Shown here one piece after another: positions 52,436 through 62,300 of a stretch of 64,000 bases of DNA; within the stretch, counting starts at the first letter, position 1, and every line of letters starts with the position of its first letter. A program made the translations under genes and the position numbers. The DNA is taken from contig NZ_FNUR01000002.1 in NCBI RefSeq assembly GCF_900108105.1, forward strand, positions 350,914 through 414,913. Direction: 5' to 3'. The notes beneath the pieces were generated by a model. The model did no database searches and was not told where the DNA came from. It saw only the letters and a program-made list of their open reading frames with translations. The stretch is from Butyrivibrio sp. Su6 (lineage in GTDB: Bacteria; Bacillota; Clostridia; Lachnospirales; Lachnospiraceae).

Positions 52436-53499
52436 AAGCGCAAGTCTTATATGGGATAGACAATCTAAAATACACTGAAGTCACTGCCCCCAGGCCCAAG
52501 GCGGGCGAGGCGCTTATCAAGGTGCGCAAGTGTGGAATTTGTGGGTCTGACGTTCCACGCATTTTTAAGACCGGTGCCCACAATATGCCAATTGTTCCGG
52601 GGCATGAATTCATGGGAATTGTGGAAAAGTGTGACGATAATCCTGAAATTGTGGGTAAAAGAGTTGGAGTTTTTCCGCTGATTCCCTGTATGAATTGCAG
52701 GCAGTGCAAGTCTCAGCATTATGAGATGTGTGAAAACTATAATTACCTGGGATCCCGTTCTGATGGTGGATTTGGCGAGTATGTATGCGCCCCTTTGTGG
52801 AATCTTTTACCCATCCCTGACCAAGTGACGGATGACGAGGCTGCCATGCTTGAACCCATGTGCGTTGCAGTGCACGCGCTGAGAAGAATAGGACTTGTCG
52901 GAGAGGGACTTGAAGCGGCGACTGAGAAAAATATTGTTGTCTGCGGTCTTGGCACCATTGGACTTCTGGTGGCTATGCTTCTAAAAGATGCGGGCTGTCG
53001 AAATGTCTTTTTCATAGGAAACAAGAATGTTCAAAAAGAGATGATAAAGCAGATTGGGTATAGCGATGACCATTTCTGCGATGTGAGATATGGTGAGCCT
53101 TCATTTTTCATTAATGAAAAAACGGAAGGAAAAGGTGCTGACTACTATCTTGAGTGTATCGGAAGGTCCGAGAGCTACGCTCAGGCAGTTAACCTGACGG
53201 CTCCACTTGGAAAGGTTATGCTTGTTGGCAATCCTGCTTCAGACATGGAACTTCCTAGGAATGTTTACTGGAAGATATTGAGAAACCAGATGACCTTGAT
53301 GGGGACATGGAATTCTTCGTATCCTGACGACTGGGCTTATGCATTAGAGCGAATTGCGACTTGGCATAAGAGTGAGCAGGCTTTTTCTCCCGCAATGCTC
53401 ATCACTCACAGGTTTGATCTTGAGCACATGCAGGAAGGGCTTCAGATCATGAGAAAAAAATCAGAAGAGTACATAAAGATTATGGTGGATGTAGGTTGA
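52432..53499 (+). CDS. Zinc-dependent medium-chain dehydrogenase, GatD-like polyol-phosphate dehydrogenase
   Basis: The 355-residue protein has KCGICGSDVPRIFKTGAHN (Cys37), PGHEF (His58, Glu59) for the catalytic zinc and Cys86, 89, 92 and 100 for the structural zinc. The segments LGSRSDGGFGEYV and KILRNQMTLMGTWNS closely recall galactitol-1-phosphate dehydrogenase (GatD). TarJ, the usual ribulose-5-phosphate reductase partner of TarI, is less similar as I recall it. In this context it should reduce a ketose phosphate to a polyol phosphate with NAD(P)H. It may give ribitol-, arabinitol- or xylitol-type product, depending on the epimerase at 27104. Confidence 0.8.
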   Translation: MKAQVLYGIDNLKYTEVTAPRPKAGEALIKVRKCGICGSDVPRIFKTGAHNMPIVPGHEFMGIVEKCDDNPEIVGKRVGVFPLIPCMNCRQCKSQHYEMCENYNYLGSRSDGGFGEYVCAPLWNLLPIPDQVTDDEAAMLEPMCVAVHALRRIGLVGEGLEAATEKNIVVCGLGTIGLLVAMLLKDAGCRNVFFIGNKNVQKEMIKQIGYSDDHFCDVRYGEPSFFINEKTEGKGADYYLECIGRSESYAQAVNLTAPLGKVMLVGNPASDMELPRNVYWKILRNQMTLMGTWNSSYPDDWAYALERIATWHKSEQAFSPAMLITHRFDLEHMQEGLQIMRKKSEEYIKIMVDVG

Positions 53500-53645
53500 A
53501 GTTAAAATCGAAAATTACTGACTAAGCATAATGCTGAATCAATGGGAAAAAGTGCAATTCCAGGCGGAAAACAAACACTTGTTCGTGGCGAACATATGTG
53601 CTATATTATTTCTACAAGTAAAGCAAACGGAGTAGTGTAATACAA

Positions 53646-54608
53646 ATGGAAACAAATATAGCGCAGGCGATTGATATTACTTGTCAGAGAGCCAGATATG
53701 ATGAGAATGTAAAAGAGTTGCTGGCAGATAAACAGATTTTGGCTAGGATTCTTAAGTACACATTAGATGAATTTAAGGATACTGATATTCAGACGATAAT
53801 AAGCAATATTGATGAACCGGAAATATCTAAGGTCAGAGTGGAACCAGGGCATACCAATGCTGATAAGATCAAAAAGTGCTCTGAAGAAGATAATGTACCG
53901 AGTGAAGGAAAGATTTATTTTGATATAAGATTTTCTGTTTATTGCGGGGTGCAGCTCATTAAGATACTAATTAACATTGAGGCGCAGAAGAGTTCTAAAG
54001 TAACAAAACTTGGTTATCACTTGGATAACAGAGTTGTTTTTTATTTGGGAAGAATGATTTCTGCTCAGAAAGAAGTAGAATTTACAAATTCAGATTACGA
54101 TAGTCTGAAGGCTGTTCGCAGTATATGGATATGTATGGATGCTGGCGATGATGAGGACTCAATTAATCGAATCTCTCTGACTCAAGAGGTTTTATTTGGC
54201 AAGAAAATGAATTTGCCAAACATTGATAAGCTACAAGGTGTTATAATCAGATTGAGAAGTAATGAGAACCTAGAGAAGTCTAAAAATATTTTGATAGCGA
54301 TGCTGGAGACACTCTTAAAAAAAGAAGATTCTGAAATGAAAAAGAAGAAGCTGTCAGGTGAGTATGGGATAGAAGTTAGTAGAGACACTGAGCGGAGGCT
54401 TAATGATATGTGTAATTTGAGTGATGTTATACTTGAAAATGGATTAAAAGAAGGAATAGAACAAGGAATAGAACAAGGAATAGAAGCATTCATCGTTGAT
54501 AAAATTGAAGATGGAGTCGAGAAAGCGACGATTATTGAAAAGTTAGTAAAACGATTCAAGATTACCATAGAAAAAGCAGAAGAGTATTATAATCGATTTT
54601 CTGCATGA
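53646..54608 (+). CDS. Rpn/PD-(D/E)XK nuclease family protein
   Basis: This 320-residue protein has GKIYFDIRFSVYC (Asp93) and ILINIEAQKSS (Glu112, Lys115), followed by YHLDNRVVFYLGRMISAQ, the core of the Rpn family (recombination-promoting nuclease, transposase-related). A helical linker leads to a tail with GIEQGIEQGIEAFIVDKIED and KRFKITIEKAEEYYN. The tail is encoded by a 12-base tandem repeat (GGAATAGAACAA at 54453-54485) and matches that of the protein at 30916-31905. It is flanked by a strong terminator and separate from the polyol genes. A role in DNA mobility is inferred from family knowledge. Confidence 0.78.
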   Translation: METNIAQAIDITCQRARYDENVKELLADKQILARILKYTLDEFKDTDIQTIISNIDEPEISKVRVEPGHTNADKIKKCSEEDNVPSEGKIYFDIRFSVYCGVQLIKILINIEAQKSSKVTKLGYHLDNRVVFYLGRMISAQKEVEFTNSDYDSLKAVRSIWICMDAGDDEDSINRISLTQEVLFGKKMNLPNIDKLQGVIIRLRSNENLEKSKNILIAMLETLLKKEDSEMKKKKLSGEYGIEVSRDTERRLNDMCNLSDVILENGLKEGIEQGIEQGIEAFIVDKIEDGVEKATIIEKLVKRFKITIEKAEEYYNRFSA

Positions 54609-54614
54609 TTAACG

Positions 54615-54644
54615 GACTATACCAGTAAATGGTATAGTCTTTTT
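54615..54644 (+). terminator. Rho-independent terminator
   Basis: GACTATACCA and TGGTATAGTC form a perfect 10-base stem with a GTAAA loop, followed by TTTTT. Confidence 0.9.
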
Positions 54645-54699
54645 AATTATAAAGAGTTATGATAACTTCTAGAATTTAAATGAAAGGTTGTGAAAAAAT

Positions 54700-55500
54700 A
54701 TGCGATTTTGGGCACACAGAGGATGCAGTCAGATGTATCCGGAAAATACACTTACATCTTTTGGAAAGGCAATGGAAATTGACGGCCTTGCCGGAGTTGA
54801 GCTGGACATTCAGCTGACTAAGGATGGAGAGCTTGTGGTTATCCACGACGAGCGTGTGGATAGAACAACAGATGGATTTGGATTTGTGAGAGATTTTACA
54901 CTTGAGGAGCTTAAGGCTCTTCATATTTTTGCAGGCAAGGGTGTTCCTGCGGAGAAGATCCCTACAATGCGTGAAGTCATTGAGCTTTTGATGCCAAAAC
55001 TTAAAGTCTACTGCGATGCAGTTAAAGCAGGCATACCTGAAGATGAGATAAAGGACGGCATGCGCATCAACATTGAGCTTAAAACATCAGTTTACAACTA
55101 TCCTGGAATTGAGGAAAAAATAGTTAAACTTGTGGATGAGATGGGCGTTAAAGAAGCAATCGTTTACTCAAGCTTTTACCCTGAATCTCTTTACAAGATC
55201 CATGAGTTTGAGCCAACAGCAAAGCTTGGCGTTTTGGATGATCTTTTGTCAAATTGTCTGTACAAGGCAATTGGCTTGGAATCCTTATGGGAAGACGTTC
55301 CGAACGGCAGCATAGCGCTTCATCCTGCGGGAATTCACATGGATCTTCCGATTGAGAGAATTCAAGGCAGAACAGTGCGTGCGTGGTTCGGCGGACATCT
55401 TTATCCTGAAGCTCCTACAGGAGGCAGGATGAACATAGAGGCATATGCTGCAAAGGGCATAACCGACGTGTTCCTCAACGAGCCAGAGAAGTACCTGTAA
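54700..55500 (+). CDS. Glycerophosphodiester phosphodiesterase (UgpQ-like)
   Basis: The 266-residue protein has FWAHRGCSQMYPENTLTSF (His6, Arg7), GVELDIQLTKDGELVVIHDE (Glu34, Asp36, His49) and INIELKTS (metal Glu), with VFLNEPEKYL at the end, a full cytoplasmic GDPD of usual length. It hydrolyses glycerophosphodiesters to glycerol-3-phosphate and an alcohol. It differs from the shorter one at 19775. There is no signal peptide. Its place after a terminator and before the CDP-sugar genes leaves its link to the glycan open; recycling of glycerophosphate is possible. Confidence 0.85.
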   Translation: MRFWAHRGCSQMYPENTLTSFGKAMEIDGLAGVELDIQLTKDGELVVIHDERVDRTTDGFGFVRDFTLEELKALHIFAGKGVPAEKIPTMREVIELLMPKLKVYCDAVKAGIPEDEIKDGMRINIELKTSVYNYPGIEEKIVKLVDEMGVKEAIVYSSFYPESLYKIHEFEPTAKLGVLDDLLSNCLYKAIGLESLWEDVPNGSIALHPAGIHMDLPIERIQGRTVRAWFGGHLYPEAPTGGRMNIEAYAAKGITDVFLNEPEKYL

Positions 55501-55583
55501 ATTGCCAATCCTTGTTAAAACAAACAACTTGGTTTATATTATATAGGTTAAAAAAGAGAGTTTTAAAAATGAAAGGCATTTAA

Positions 55584-56363
55584 ATGAAAGTAGTAATTTT
55601 AGCCGGTGGTTTCGGAACACGTATCAGTGAAGAGAGCCACTTGCGTCCAAAGCCAATGATCGAGATTGGCGGCAAACCAATTCTTTGGCATATCATGAAA
55701 GAGTATTCCCACTATGGATTCAACGAATTCATTATCTGTGCAGGATACAAGCAGGAAGTGATCAAGGAGTATTTCAACAACTATTATCTCCACAACTGCG
55801 ACGTAACTTTTGATTTTGCTAACAGGAATAAAAAGACATTCCATTCTCAGAAGGCAGAACCATGGAAAGTTACAATAGTTGATACCGGATACAGCACCAT
55901 GACCGGTGGACGTATCAAGAGGATAAAAGAGCATGTGGGTAATGAGACATTCTTCATGACCTACGGTGATGGAGTCTGCGATCTTGATATGAACAAACTT
56001 CTTGAGTTCCATAAGAGCCATGGCAAGATTGCTACAGTTACAGCCATTCTTGCAGGACAGAGATTTGGTGTGTTCGATATAGATTCTGACGATTCATCAG
56101 TTGTTAAGGATTTCAGAGAGAAAGCCAACATCGACGGAGCCCGTATCAATGGCGGATATATGGTACTTGAGCCGGGAGTTTTCGACTACATCGAGGGCGA
56201 TAGCACCTTCTTTGAAAAAGAGCCAATGCATAACCTTGTAAGAGACGGTGAGCTTGCAGCTTATAAGTATGACGGCTTCTGGAAGTGCATGGATACTGCA
56301 AGAGAAAGAGATGAACTCTCTGATCTCATTGAGACAGGCAGAGCTCCTTGGATCAAGTGGTGA
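55584..56363 (+). CDS. rfbF: Glucose-1-phosphate cytidylyltransferase
   Basis: The 259-residue protein has VVILAGGFGTRISEESHLRP then KPMIEIGGKPILWHIMK, IICAGYKQEVIKEYFNNYY, DTGYSTMTGGRIKRI, MTYGDGVCDL and GRAPWIKW at the C-terminus, matching RfbF/DdhA in length and motifs. It makes CDP-glucose from CTP and glucose-1-phosphate, the entry to CDP-3,6-dideoxyhexoses and branched sugars. The following gene, six bases on, is a ThDP enzyme. No CDP-glucose 4,6-dehydratase gene is in the window. AAAGG at 55572-55576 is the ribosome site. Confidence 0.92.
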   Translation: MKVVILAGGFGTRISEESHLRPKPMIEIGGKPILWHIMKEYSHYGFNEFIICAGYKQEVIKEYFNNYYLHNCDVTFDFANRNKKTFHSQKAEPWKVTIVDTGYSTMTGGRIKRIKEHVGNETFFMTYGDGVCDLDMNKLLEFHKSHGKIATVTAILAGQRFGVFDIDSDDSSVVKDFREKANIDGARINGGYMVLEPGVFDYIEGDSTFFEKEPMHNLVRDGELAAYKYDGFWKCMDTARERDELSDLIETGRAPWIKW

Positions 56364-56369
56364 GGTTTT

Positions 56370-58361
56370 ATGAAATTATCAGATTATATAGTAGATTTTT
56401 TGATCAAAAAAGGTGTCACTGACTGTTTCACAGTTGTAGGCGGTGGCGCGATGCATCTTAACAACTCATTTGGCCATACAGAGGGCATGCACTGTACCCA
56501 TTTCCATCACGAACAGGGCGCAGCTATTGCCGCAGAGAGCTACTCAAGATACGGAGAAAAAGTTGCAGCTCTTTGCGTTACTTCAGGTCCTGGCGGAACC
56601 AATGCCATCACAGGCGTTCTTGGCGGATGGCTTGATTCACTTCCCATGTTCGTTGTAAGTGGACAGGTCAGATACGACACTACAGTCAGATACATGGAAG
56701 GAAACACAGAGTACGGCCTCTCTAAAAGAGGCTGCAGCGCAGATATTCAGGAAAACTCTGATTCAGAAAGACCAATTACAAGCCATGAATTTATAAACGA
56801 TTCAGGCCTTCCTCGTTCCATAGGAGACCAGGAATACGATATCACCCAGATGACTAAGCACATGTGCAAATACGCAGTCATGCTTGAGGCGCCTGAAGAC
56901 ATCAGGTATGTTATGGAGAAGGCCTGGCACCTTATGAGTACCGGTCGTCCCGGACCTGTATGGGTAGACGTTCCTGTTAATTACCAGGCAAAAGAAATTA
57001 ATCCGGCCGAGCTTCGCAGCTTTGACGAGGAGTATAGACAAGAGCATTCATGTCTTTGCCCTGATGTGGAAAAAGACAATGCGTCTGCCTCAGAGCCAAT
57101 GAACCACAATGAACTTCTGGCAGTATCGCAGATGGTTCTTGATGAGATCAAAAAGGCTAAAAGACCTGTCATCTACGCGGGCGGCGGAATCCGCATTTCA
57201 AAGGGTTTTGATACTTTCAGAGAGATGGTGGACAAACTTGGAGTTCCCGTTTGTACTTATTGGAACTCTATTGACCTCATAGAGGATGAAAATCCGCTCT
57301 ACTGCGGTCGCGGCGGCTATATGGGCGATAGACCTGGAAACTTTGCAGTTCAGAATTCAGATCTTTTGCTCGTTATCGGATCCAGAATATCCATCAGACA
57401 GACCGGTTATACCTGGAGTTCTTGGGCGAGAGCAGCCAAAGTCATAATGGTGGATATCGACCCTGCTGAGATGGAAAAGCACACGATCCATGTGGATAAG
57501 AAGATACGCGCAGATGCCAGATTGTTCATGGAAGCCATGAATGAAACTCTTGATGAGAATAAAGAGTGGCAGAAATCAAAAATGGATGAACAGCTGTACT
57601 TTGCACCATGCGATGACTGGCGCGCTCAGTGCATCAAGTGGAAAGAGAAATACCCTGTTGTGTCTGTAGAGCAGCGTGCTACCGGCGATGCGCCTGTAAA
57701 TGTCTATGGCTTTATCAGAGCTCTTTCTGACAAGGCTAGTGAGGGCTCACTCACGGCAGTCAGCAACGGTGCCTGCTGTGTCGCTGGTTCTCAAAGCTGG
57801 CATATCAAGAACGGCAGCAGATTCATTATTAATAACGCTGTAGCCAGCATGGGTTATGGACTTCCGGCAGCAATCGGACTTTGCATTGCATCAGGTAAAA
57901 AAGAGACCATCTGCCTTGAAGGTGACGGCAGCATCATGATGAACCTGCAGGAGCTTCAGACTATAGTTACAAATAAGCTCCCTATAAAGCTCTTTCTTAT
58001 AAATAATGATGGTTACCACTCCATCAGACTTACTCAGAACTATCACTTCAGTGATTATTCCAAGTTTGGAATAGGGCCTGAGAGCGGAGACCTTGCTTTT
58101 CCTGAATTTGGAAAGCTGGCAGAGGTTTTCGGTTACAACTATGTTTCAATAGCTAAGGGAAGTGATCTCGAAAACGGTATTGATAAAGCTTTGGCTTCAG
58201 ATACACCTGTGTTTTGCGAAGTATTTACAGACACAGTTCAGCCATGGGCTCCTAAGTCATCAGTGAAAAAAGAAGCTGATGGCAGCCTTACAAGCGCTCC
58301 TTTAGAGGACCTTGCGCCATTTCTTCCTAGAGAAGAACTTGAAGAAAATATGTATATTTAA
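56370..58361 (+). CDS. Thiamine-diphosphate-dependent enzyme, acetolactate-synthase-like
   Basis: This 663-residue, three-domain protein has an N-terminal Pyr domain (VVGGGAMHLNNSFGH, then HHEQGAAIAAESYSR with Glu48 activating ThDP and SGPGGTNAITGVLGGW), a middle domain (PVIYAGGGIRISKGFDTF, LLLVIGSRISIRQTG) and a C-terminal ThDP-binding domain (CLEGDGSIMMNLQELQ with GDG at 518-520, FLINNDGYHSI). It is longer than AHAS (about 570). Next to rfbF it may be a YerE-type enzyme, adding a two-carbon branch to a CDP-keto-sugar, as in yersiniose synthesis. An alternative is an independent decarboxylase. FAD dependence cannot be told. Confidence 0.85.
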   Translation: MKLSDYIVDFLIKKGVTDCFTVVGGGAMHLNNSFGHTEGMHCTHFHHEQGAAIAAESYSRYGEKVAALCVTSGPGGTNAITGVLGGWLDSLPMFVVSGQVRYDTTVRYMEGNTEYGLSKRGCSADIQENSDSERPITSHEFINDSGLPRSIGDQEYDITQMTKHMCKYAVMLEAPEDIRYVMEKAWHLMSTGRPGPVWVDVPVNYQAKEINPAELRSFDEEYRQEHSCLCPDVEKDNASASEPMNHNELLAVSQMVLDEIKKAKRPVIYAGGGIRISKGFDTFREMVDKLGVPVCTYWNSIDLIEDENPLYCGRGGYMGDRPGNFAVQNSDLLLVIGSRISIRQTGYTWSSWARAAKVIMVDIDPAEMEKHTIHVDKKIRADARLFMEAMNETLDENKEWQKSKMDEQLYFAPCDDWRAQCIKWKEKYPVVSVEQRATGDAPVNVYGFIRALSDKASEGSLTAVSNGACCVAGSQSWHIKNGSRFIINNAVASMGYGLPAAIGLCIASGKKETICLEGDGSIMMNLQELQTIVTNKLPIKLFLINNDGYHSIRLTQNYHFSDYSKFGIGPESGDLAFPEFGKLAEVFGYNYVSIAKGSDLENGIDKALASDTPVFCEVFTDTVQPWAPKSSVKKEADGSLTSAPLEDLAPFLPREELEENMYI

Positions 58362-58385
58362 TTAGTTTCTAAACAAAAAATAAAG

Positions 58386-58432
58386 CCTATGTCTGATGCA
58401 CACTTAATCGTTTCAGATGTAGGTTTTTTTTT
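58386..58432 (+). terminator. Rho-independent terminator
   Basis: CCTATGTCTGA (58386-58396) pairs with TCAGATGTAGG (58413-58423) with two G-U pairs, followed by nine T. It ends the rfbF-ThDP transcript. Confidence 0.85.
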
Positions 58433-58600
58433 CACAAAAATACGTTTTTTTAGAAAAACTTTAGTGATTTATTTCTTATTTCACGAAAAAACAACAAAAA
58501 TAAGAGCGATTATGATTAAAAATATGATAGCTGTTTGCGTACAATATATGCAATTGGGTTAGGACTTAATGTACAAGGTAACCTGAAAAAGGGGGTAAAC

Positions 58601-58792
58601 ATGAAATCACTTGATGCCAAACAGACATTTATCGTAAAGATCACGGATTGTCAGAATGGTACCTGGCAAGGAAAAATTGTCTGGGCAGAAGCGAACAGGA
58701 CTATACATTTCAGAAGTATGATGGAAATGTTGAGACTCATGGATGAAGCTGCAACAGCAGGAATTCACCATCAGGAAGCTGTTAATGAATAA
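58601..58792 (+). CDS. Small conserved-looking protein, paralogue 1
   Basis: This 63-residue protein has FIVKITDCQNGTWQGKIVWA and HFRSMMEMLRLMDEA. It is not of a family I can name. It has a paralogue at 59125 (FIIKVDHCRNGSWQGELVWA, RFRSTLEMLQLMDEA). The pattern, strands with a Cys-x-Asn-Gly-x-Trp-Gln-Gly motif then an amphipathic helix, suggests a small beta-alpha binding module. GGGGG at 58591-58595 sets the ATG; an upstream start at 58535 has no site. It has no signal peptide, so it is cytoplasmic, and may regulate the surface protein downstream. Confidence 0.75.
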   Translation: MKSLDAKQTFIVKITDCQNGTWQGKIVWAEANRTIHFRSMMEMLRLMDEAATAGIHHQEAVNE

Positions 58793-58820
58793 ATAAAGAG
58801 AATATTAAATTCTTTATGTA

Positions 58821-58866
58821 ATGCGGGGCTGTCGCACTATAAGTGCGCCGGCTCCGTATTTTATTT
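58821..58866 (+). terminator. Long hairpin between the two small-protein genes
   Basis: ATGCGGGGCTGTCGCAC pairs with GTGCGCCGGCTCCGTAT (17 bases, with G-U pairs and one mismatch) around TATAA, followed by TTTTATTTTG. It is probably a terminator. Of the 332-base gap 58793-59124, the rest holds no gene I can see; TATAAT at 59099-59104 may be a -10 for the next gene but has no convincing -35. Confidence 0.75.
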
Positions 58867-59124
58867 TGTTAAAAAAACTATAAACTTATTTAGATAAATC
58901 TATGTCTATATTTAGTGTCTGAAAATCCGCAGAATACGAGCTATTGCGGTTTATTTTTACTTAATACACATTTTATAAAAACTTCATAAATTCCCTATTC
59001 CGCATGGTTGAAATATTATTTAGAATTTTATGTAGACGATGTGAAATTTAGTTCAAAAAAATGGTTAATTATGATAGGTCTTATGATTACCCGGTCCATA
59101 TAATTACTCATTAGGGGGAAAGTA

Positions 59125-59358
59125 ATGAGTAAAAGAGTTATGAATGAGTATTGTAAAGGCACTTATAAAATGGGAGACACGTTCATTATAAAAGTTGACC
59201 ATTGCCGGAACGGCTCCTGGCAGGGTGAACTTGTTTGGGCGAATGAACAAAAGAGTGTCAGATTTAGAAGCACATTGGAAATGTTACAGCTAATGGATGA
59301 GGCCATTAAAAGCGGTAATAACATGAGCAGTAAGGAAACGGCCCATACTGCATCATGA
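59125..59358 (+). CDS. Small conserved-looking protein, paralogue 2
   Basis: This 77-residue protein is similar along about 50 residues to the gene at 58601 (both have a Cys-x-Asn-Gly-x-Trp-Gln-Gly core and a LMDEA helix end). It adds 11 residues at the N-terminus and a Ser/Thr-rich tail. AGGGGGAAAG precedes the ATG. It lies 36 bases before the giant surface-protein gene, so co-transcription with it is likely. The function is unknown; a role in control or export of the surface protein is inferred from position only. Confidence 0.78.
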   Translation: MSKRVMNEYCKGTYKMGDTFIIKVDHCRNGSWQGELVWANEQKSVRFRSTLEMLQLMDEAIKSGNNMSSKETAHTAS

Positions 59359-59394
59359 TTTTGCGATTTTTTTATGAGAGGGAGGCATAGTGTT

Positions 59395-62300
59395 ATGTCA
59401 AGAAAGCTAAACAGATTTTTGGCATTCCTACTGACACTTGCGCTTGTTACAACTACTTTTAGTAGTGATTATGCAAGCACAAGATCTTTTGCTGTAGGAA
59501 GCGAAGAAGAACTTGAACAGATCTCAGAAGATTCTAATGAAGAGTCTTCAGAACTCCAGTGGGAGGACATCGAAACAGATGAAGAAACTCCTGCTGAAAA
59601 TGAGGAAAATGAGTCTGATATCGAGGCGGATGTCGAGACAGAAACTGAAGCCTCTGAGGGAACACCTTCAGATCAGGCTACAGAAGGCGCTGTCGAGGAG
59701 GCAACCGCTGATATTACAAATGGAGGAAATGTTGTAGAAGAACCTGCAACAGCTCCGGCAGCAACAGAGGCAACTGCTTCTGCAACTGAAGCTGTAGAGG
59801 CTTCAACAGAAGCTACTTCTGCAAACGTGGAAAGCACAGAAGCTGCTTCAGCTGCAACATCTGCTTCTATTGAAGAGGCAGCAGACGCTGCAAGCTCAGC
59901 TTCTACTGAAATAGAAGAAAAAGAGCAGAACCTTGTAACTGTTAAGTACAAAGCATCTATGGGTGGACGTGTTTCTGTAAAAGAAGAAACCGTTGACCTT
60001 AATGATGAAGATGCTAAGTTTGAAGGCTCTGAGGCAACTCCTTGGAATGATAAATATCAGTTCACAGAGTGGGTAGACGAGGATGGCAATTTTGTAACCA
60101 ATGATGCCTTGCTCGTTCCTTCTGATGTGGAAAAAGATACAACATTCACAGCCAAGTTCATGAAACTTGAAGAAATGCCTGAAATTACCGAGAGCAAGAT
60201 AACTGGAGGAATGAGTGTATTAGTAGAGGCTGAGGAAGGTCTTTTCCCTGAGGGCACAACTGTATCAATTGAGGCTATTCCGGAAACTCAGGCCCTTGAA
60301 ACAGCCCAGGATACTCTTGGCGATAACGTAAAAGAGGCTAAGGGTGTTGACATTAAGTTCATATACAACAAAGAAGAAATCCAGCCTGCAGATGCACAGT
60401 ACGTTCACGTATCAATTTCACTTGTTGATAAGATCGAAGGTACTGACTTCACCGTGCTCCATCAGCATGACGGCGAGGTAAAAGAAATCGAGGCTACAGT
60501 CGCTACAGAAGAAAAGAACGAAGATCCTGAGGACGAGACAAAGGTTGCGACTGGGGTAGAACTTGATAGTAATGAGTTCTCTGTATTTATTGTGGCTGCC
60601 CAGGATAGCACTGGTAATGATGCCAGATTAAATGTTAAATTTATGAATGGCACTACTGAGATATATTCAGCTTATGTAAAGAAGAGTGATCTTGTTAAAG
60701 GTTCTGATAATATTGTTCACTTTAATGATATTATTTATGATCCCGGAGTTGGAGAGACTGATCCCGGGGTGCAGTTCCGTGGATGGACACAGAATGCTGA
60801 TTATACTACAAAAACAGAAGAGAAAAGTATCGCTGATGTTCGTGATGAAATTAAAGATATGCTTAATAGCGGAGTTGCAGAAGGGGAAACTGTAACATAT
60901 TATGCAATGCTCTTTAAAACATATACTGTTTCTTACCTTGATGATCGAGGCGCATCACTTGGTTCAAGTGAGATAAAATTCCGTGCAGATGATAATGATG
61001 GGTATCAGGACTATCATGTTTATATGCATTATACCGCAAGTGATGAAAATCACAATTTTGAGGGATGGCATGTTAGTGAAGGTAAAGACAATATTAAGGA
61101 TTATGATTATTCAGCTAATGATGGTGAAGGTAAACTTTATGCCAACGGAGCTGATATTAAGATAAAAGGTGATGTTACCTTTTCTGCTATTGAAGCTGAA
61201 GGTCACTGGCTTGTATTTAATGAAAACGGAAAAGGTGCTACTTATAATGCACCTCAGTTTGTAAAATCTGGAAAACCAACAGTTGAACCATGCGAACCTG
61301 AAGAAATGATTCGTCTTGGTTATACATTTGGTGGCTGGTATGATACAGAAGCACATGCAAATGCACATGCACAGAATACTAATGTAACAATTGGAAAGTT
61401 TACCTTTGGCAGTACAATTAGTGAGAAAACTACTATCTATGCCAGCTGGATTTCAGCAACTACAGCAAATTATACGATATTGCTCTGGAGACAGAACGTC
61501 GATGGGCAAAGCTATGACTTCGCAGAAGCTTTGACCTTTAATGGAACAGTTGGATCAACAATAAATGCTGTTTCTGTTCGTGGAACCGGAAACAATAAAT
61601 ATGTAAGGATAGGGACTAAAGACTATAATGGAGATGATTATAAAGGCTTCCATTATGATAGAGACGACCAGTCAGGAAAAACTATTGCTCCTGAGGGAAC
61701 TACTGTTGTGAATGTTTACTATAACAGAAATGAGCATACGCTGAAGTTCCAGGTGTGGAAGGGTATTATCATCATTGGAAGCTATACTACTATCAAAGAG
61801 ATAAAAGCTCTTTATGGACAGTCAATTAGCGATCAATTCCCTATTGTTGGTACAGATGGGGTAACTTATACTGCAGCAAGATGGGATCCACAGAGCAGTA
61901 CTCCATATAATCAGGTATTATCATATATTGATATCATGCCTGATGCGGATGTTACTTTCCATAGGGACACTGACGGGCCAGGTACATTTAGGACAATCAA
62001 TTATTATGTTGAGGCACTTCCAGGGGAAACAGGAGAGACAGTGTCATATGAAGGTAAATCGTTTGTCTTATATAAATCTTTGGATTGTGATTACAATTGG
62101 TTTACAGAAGCAGAAGATTATATTGAATTACCAGGATTTTCAAAATATGGAGTTGTTTCTTACAACAGCAACGGTAACAAAGTTGATAAAAATTGGAAAA
62201 ATGGCAATGTAAAAACGTTAAATTGTTTTTATACCCGTAACAAATATACCATCAACTATATGGATGGAGCATATTTTGATGGTAATGGAAAGGCAATAGA

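Noticed and set aside
59673..59951. A minus-strand 92-codon frame rich in Ala, Ser and Val
   Set aside because: It is the mirror of the low-complexity Glu/Ala/Thr linker of the giant surface protein, without a ribosome site or family resemblance.
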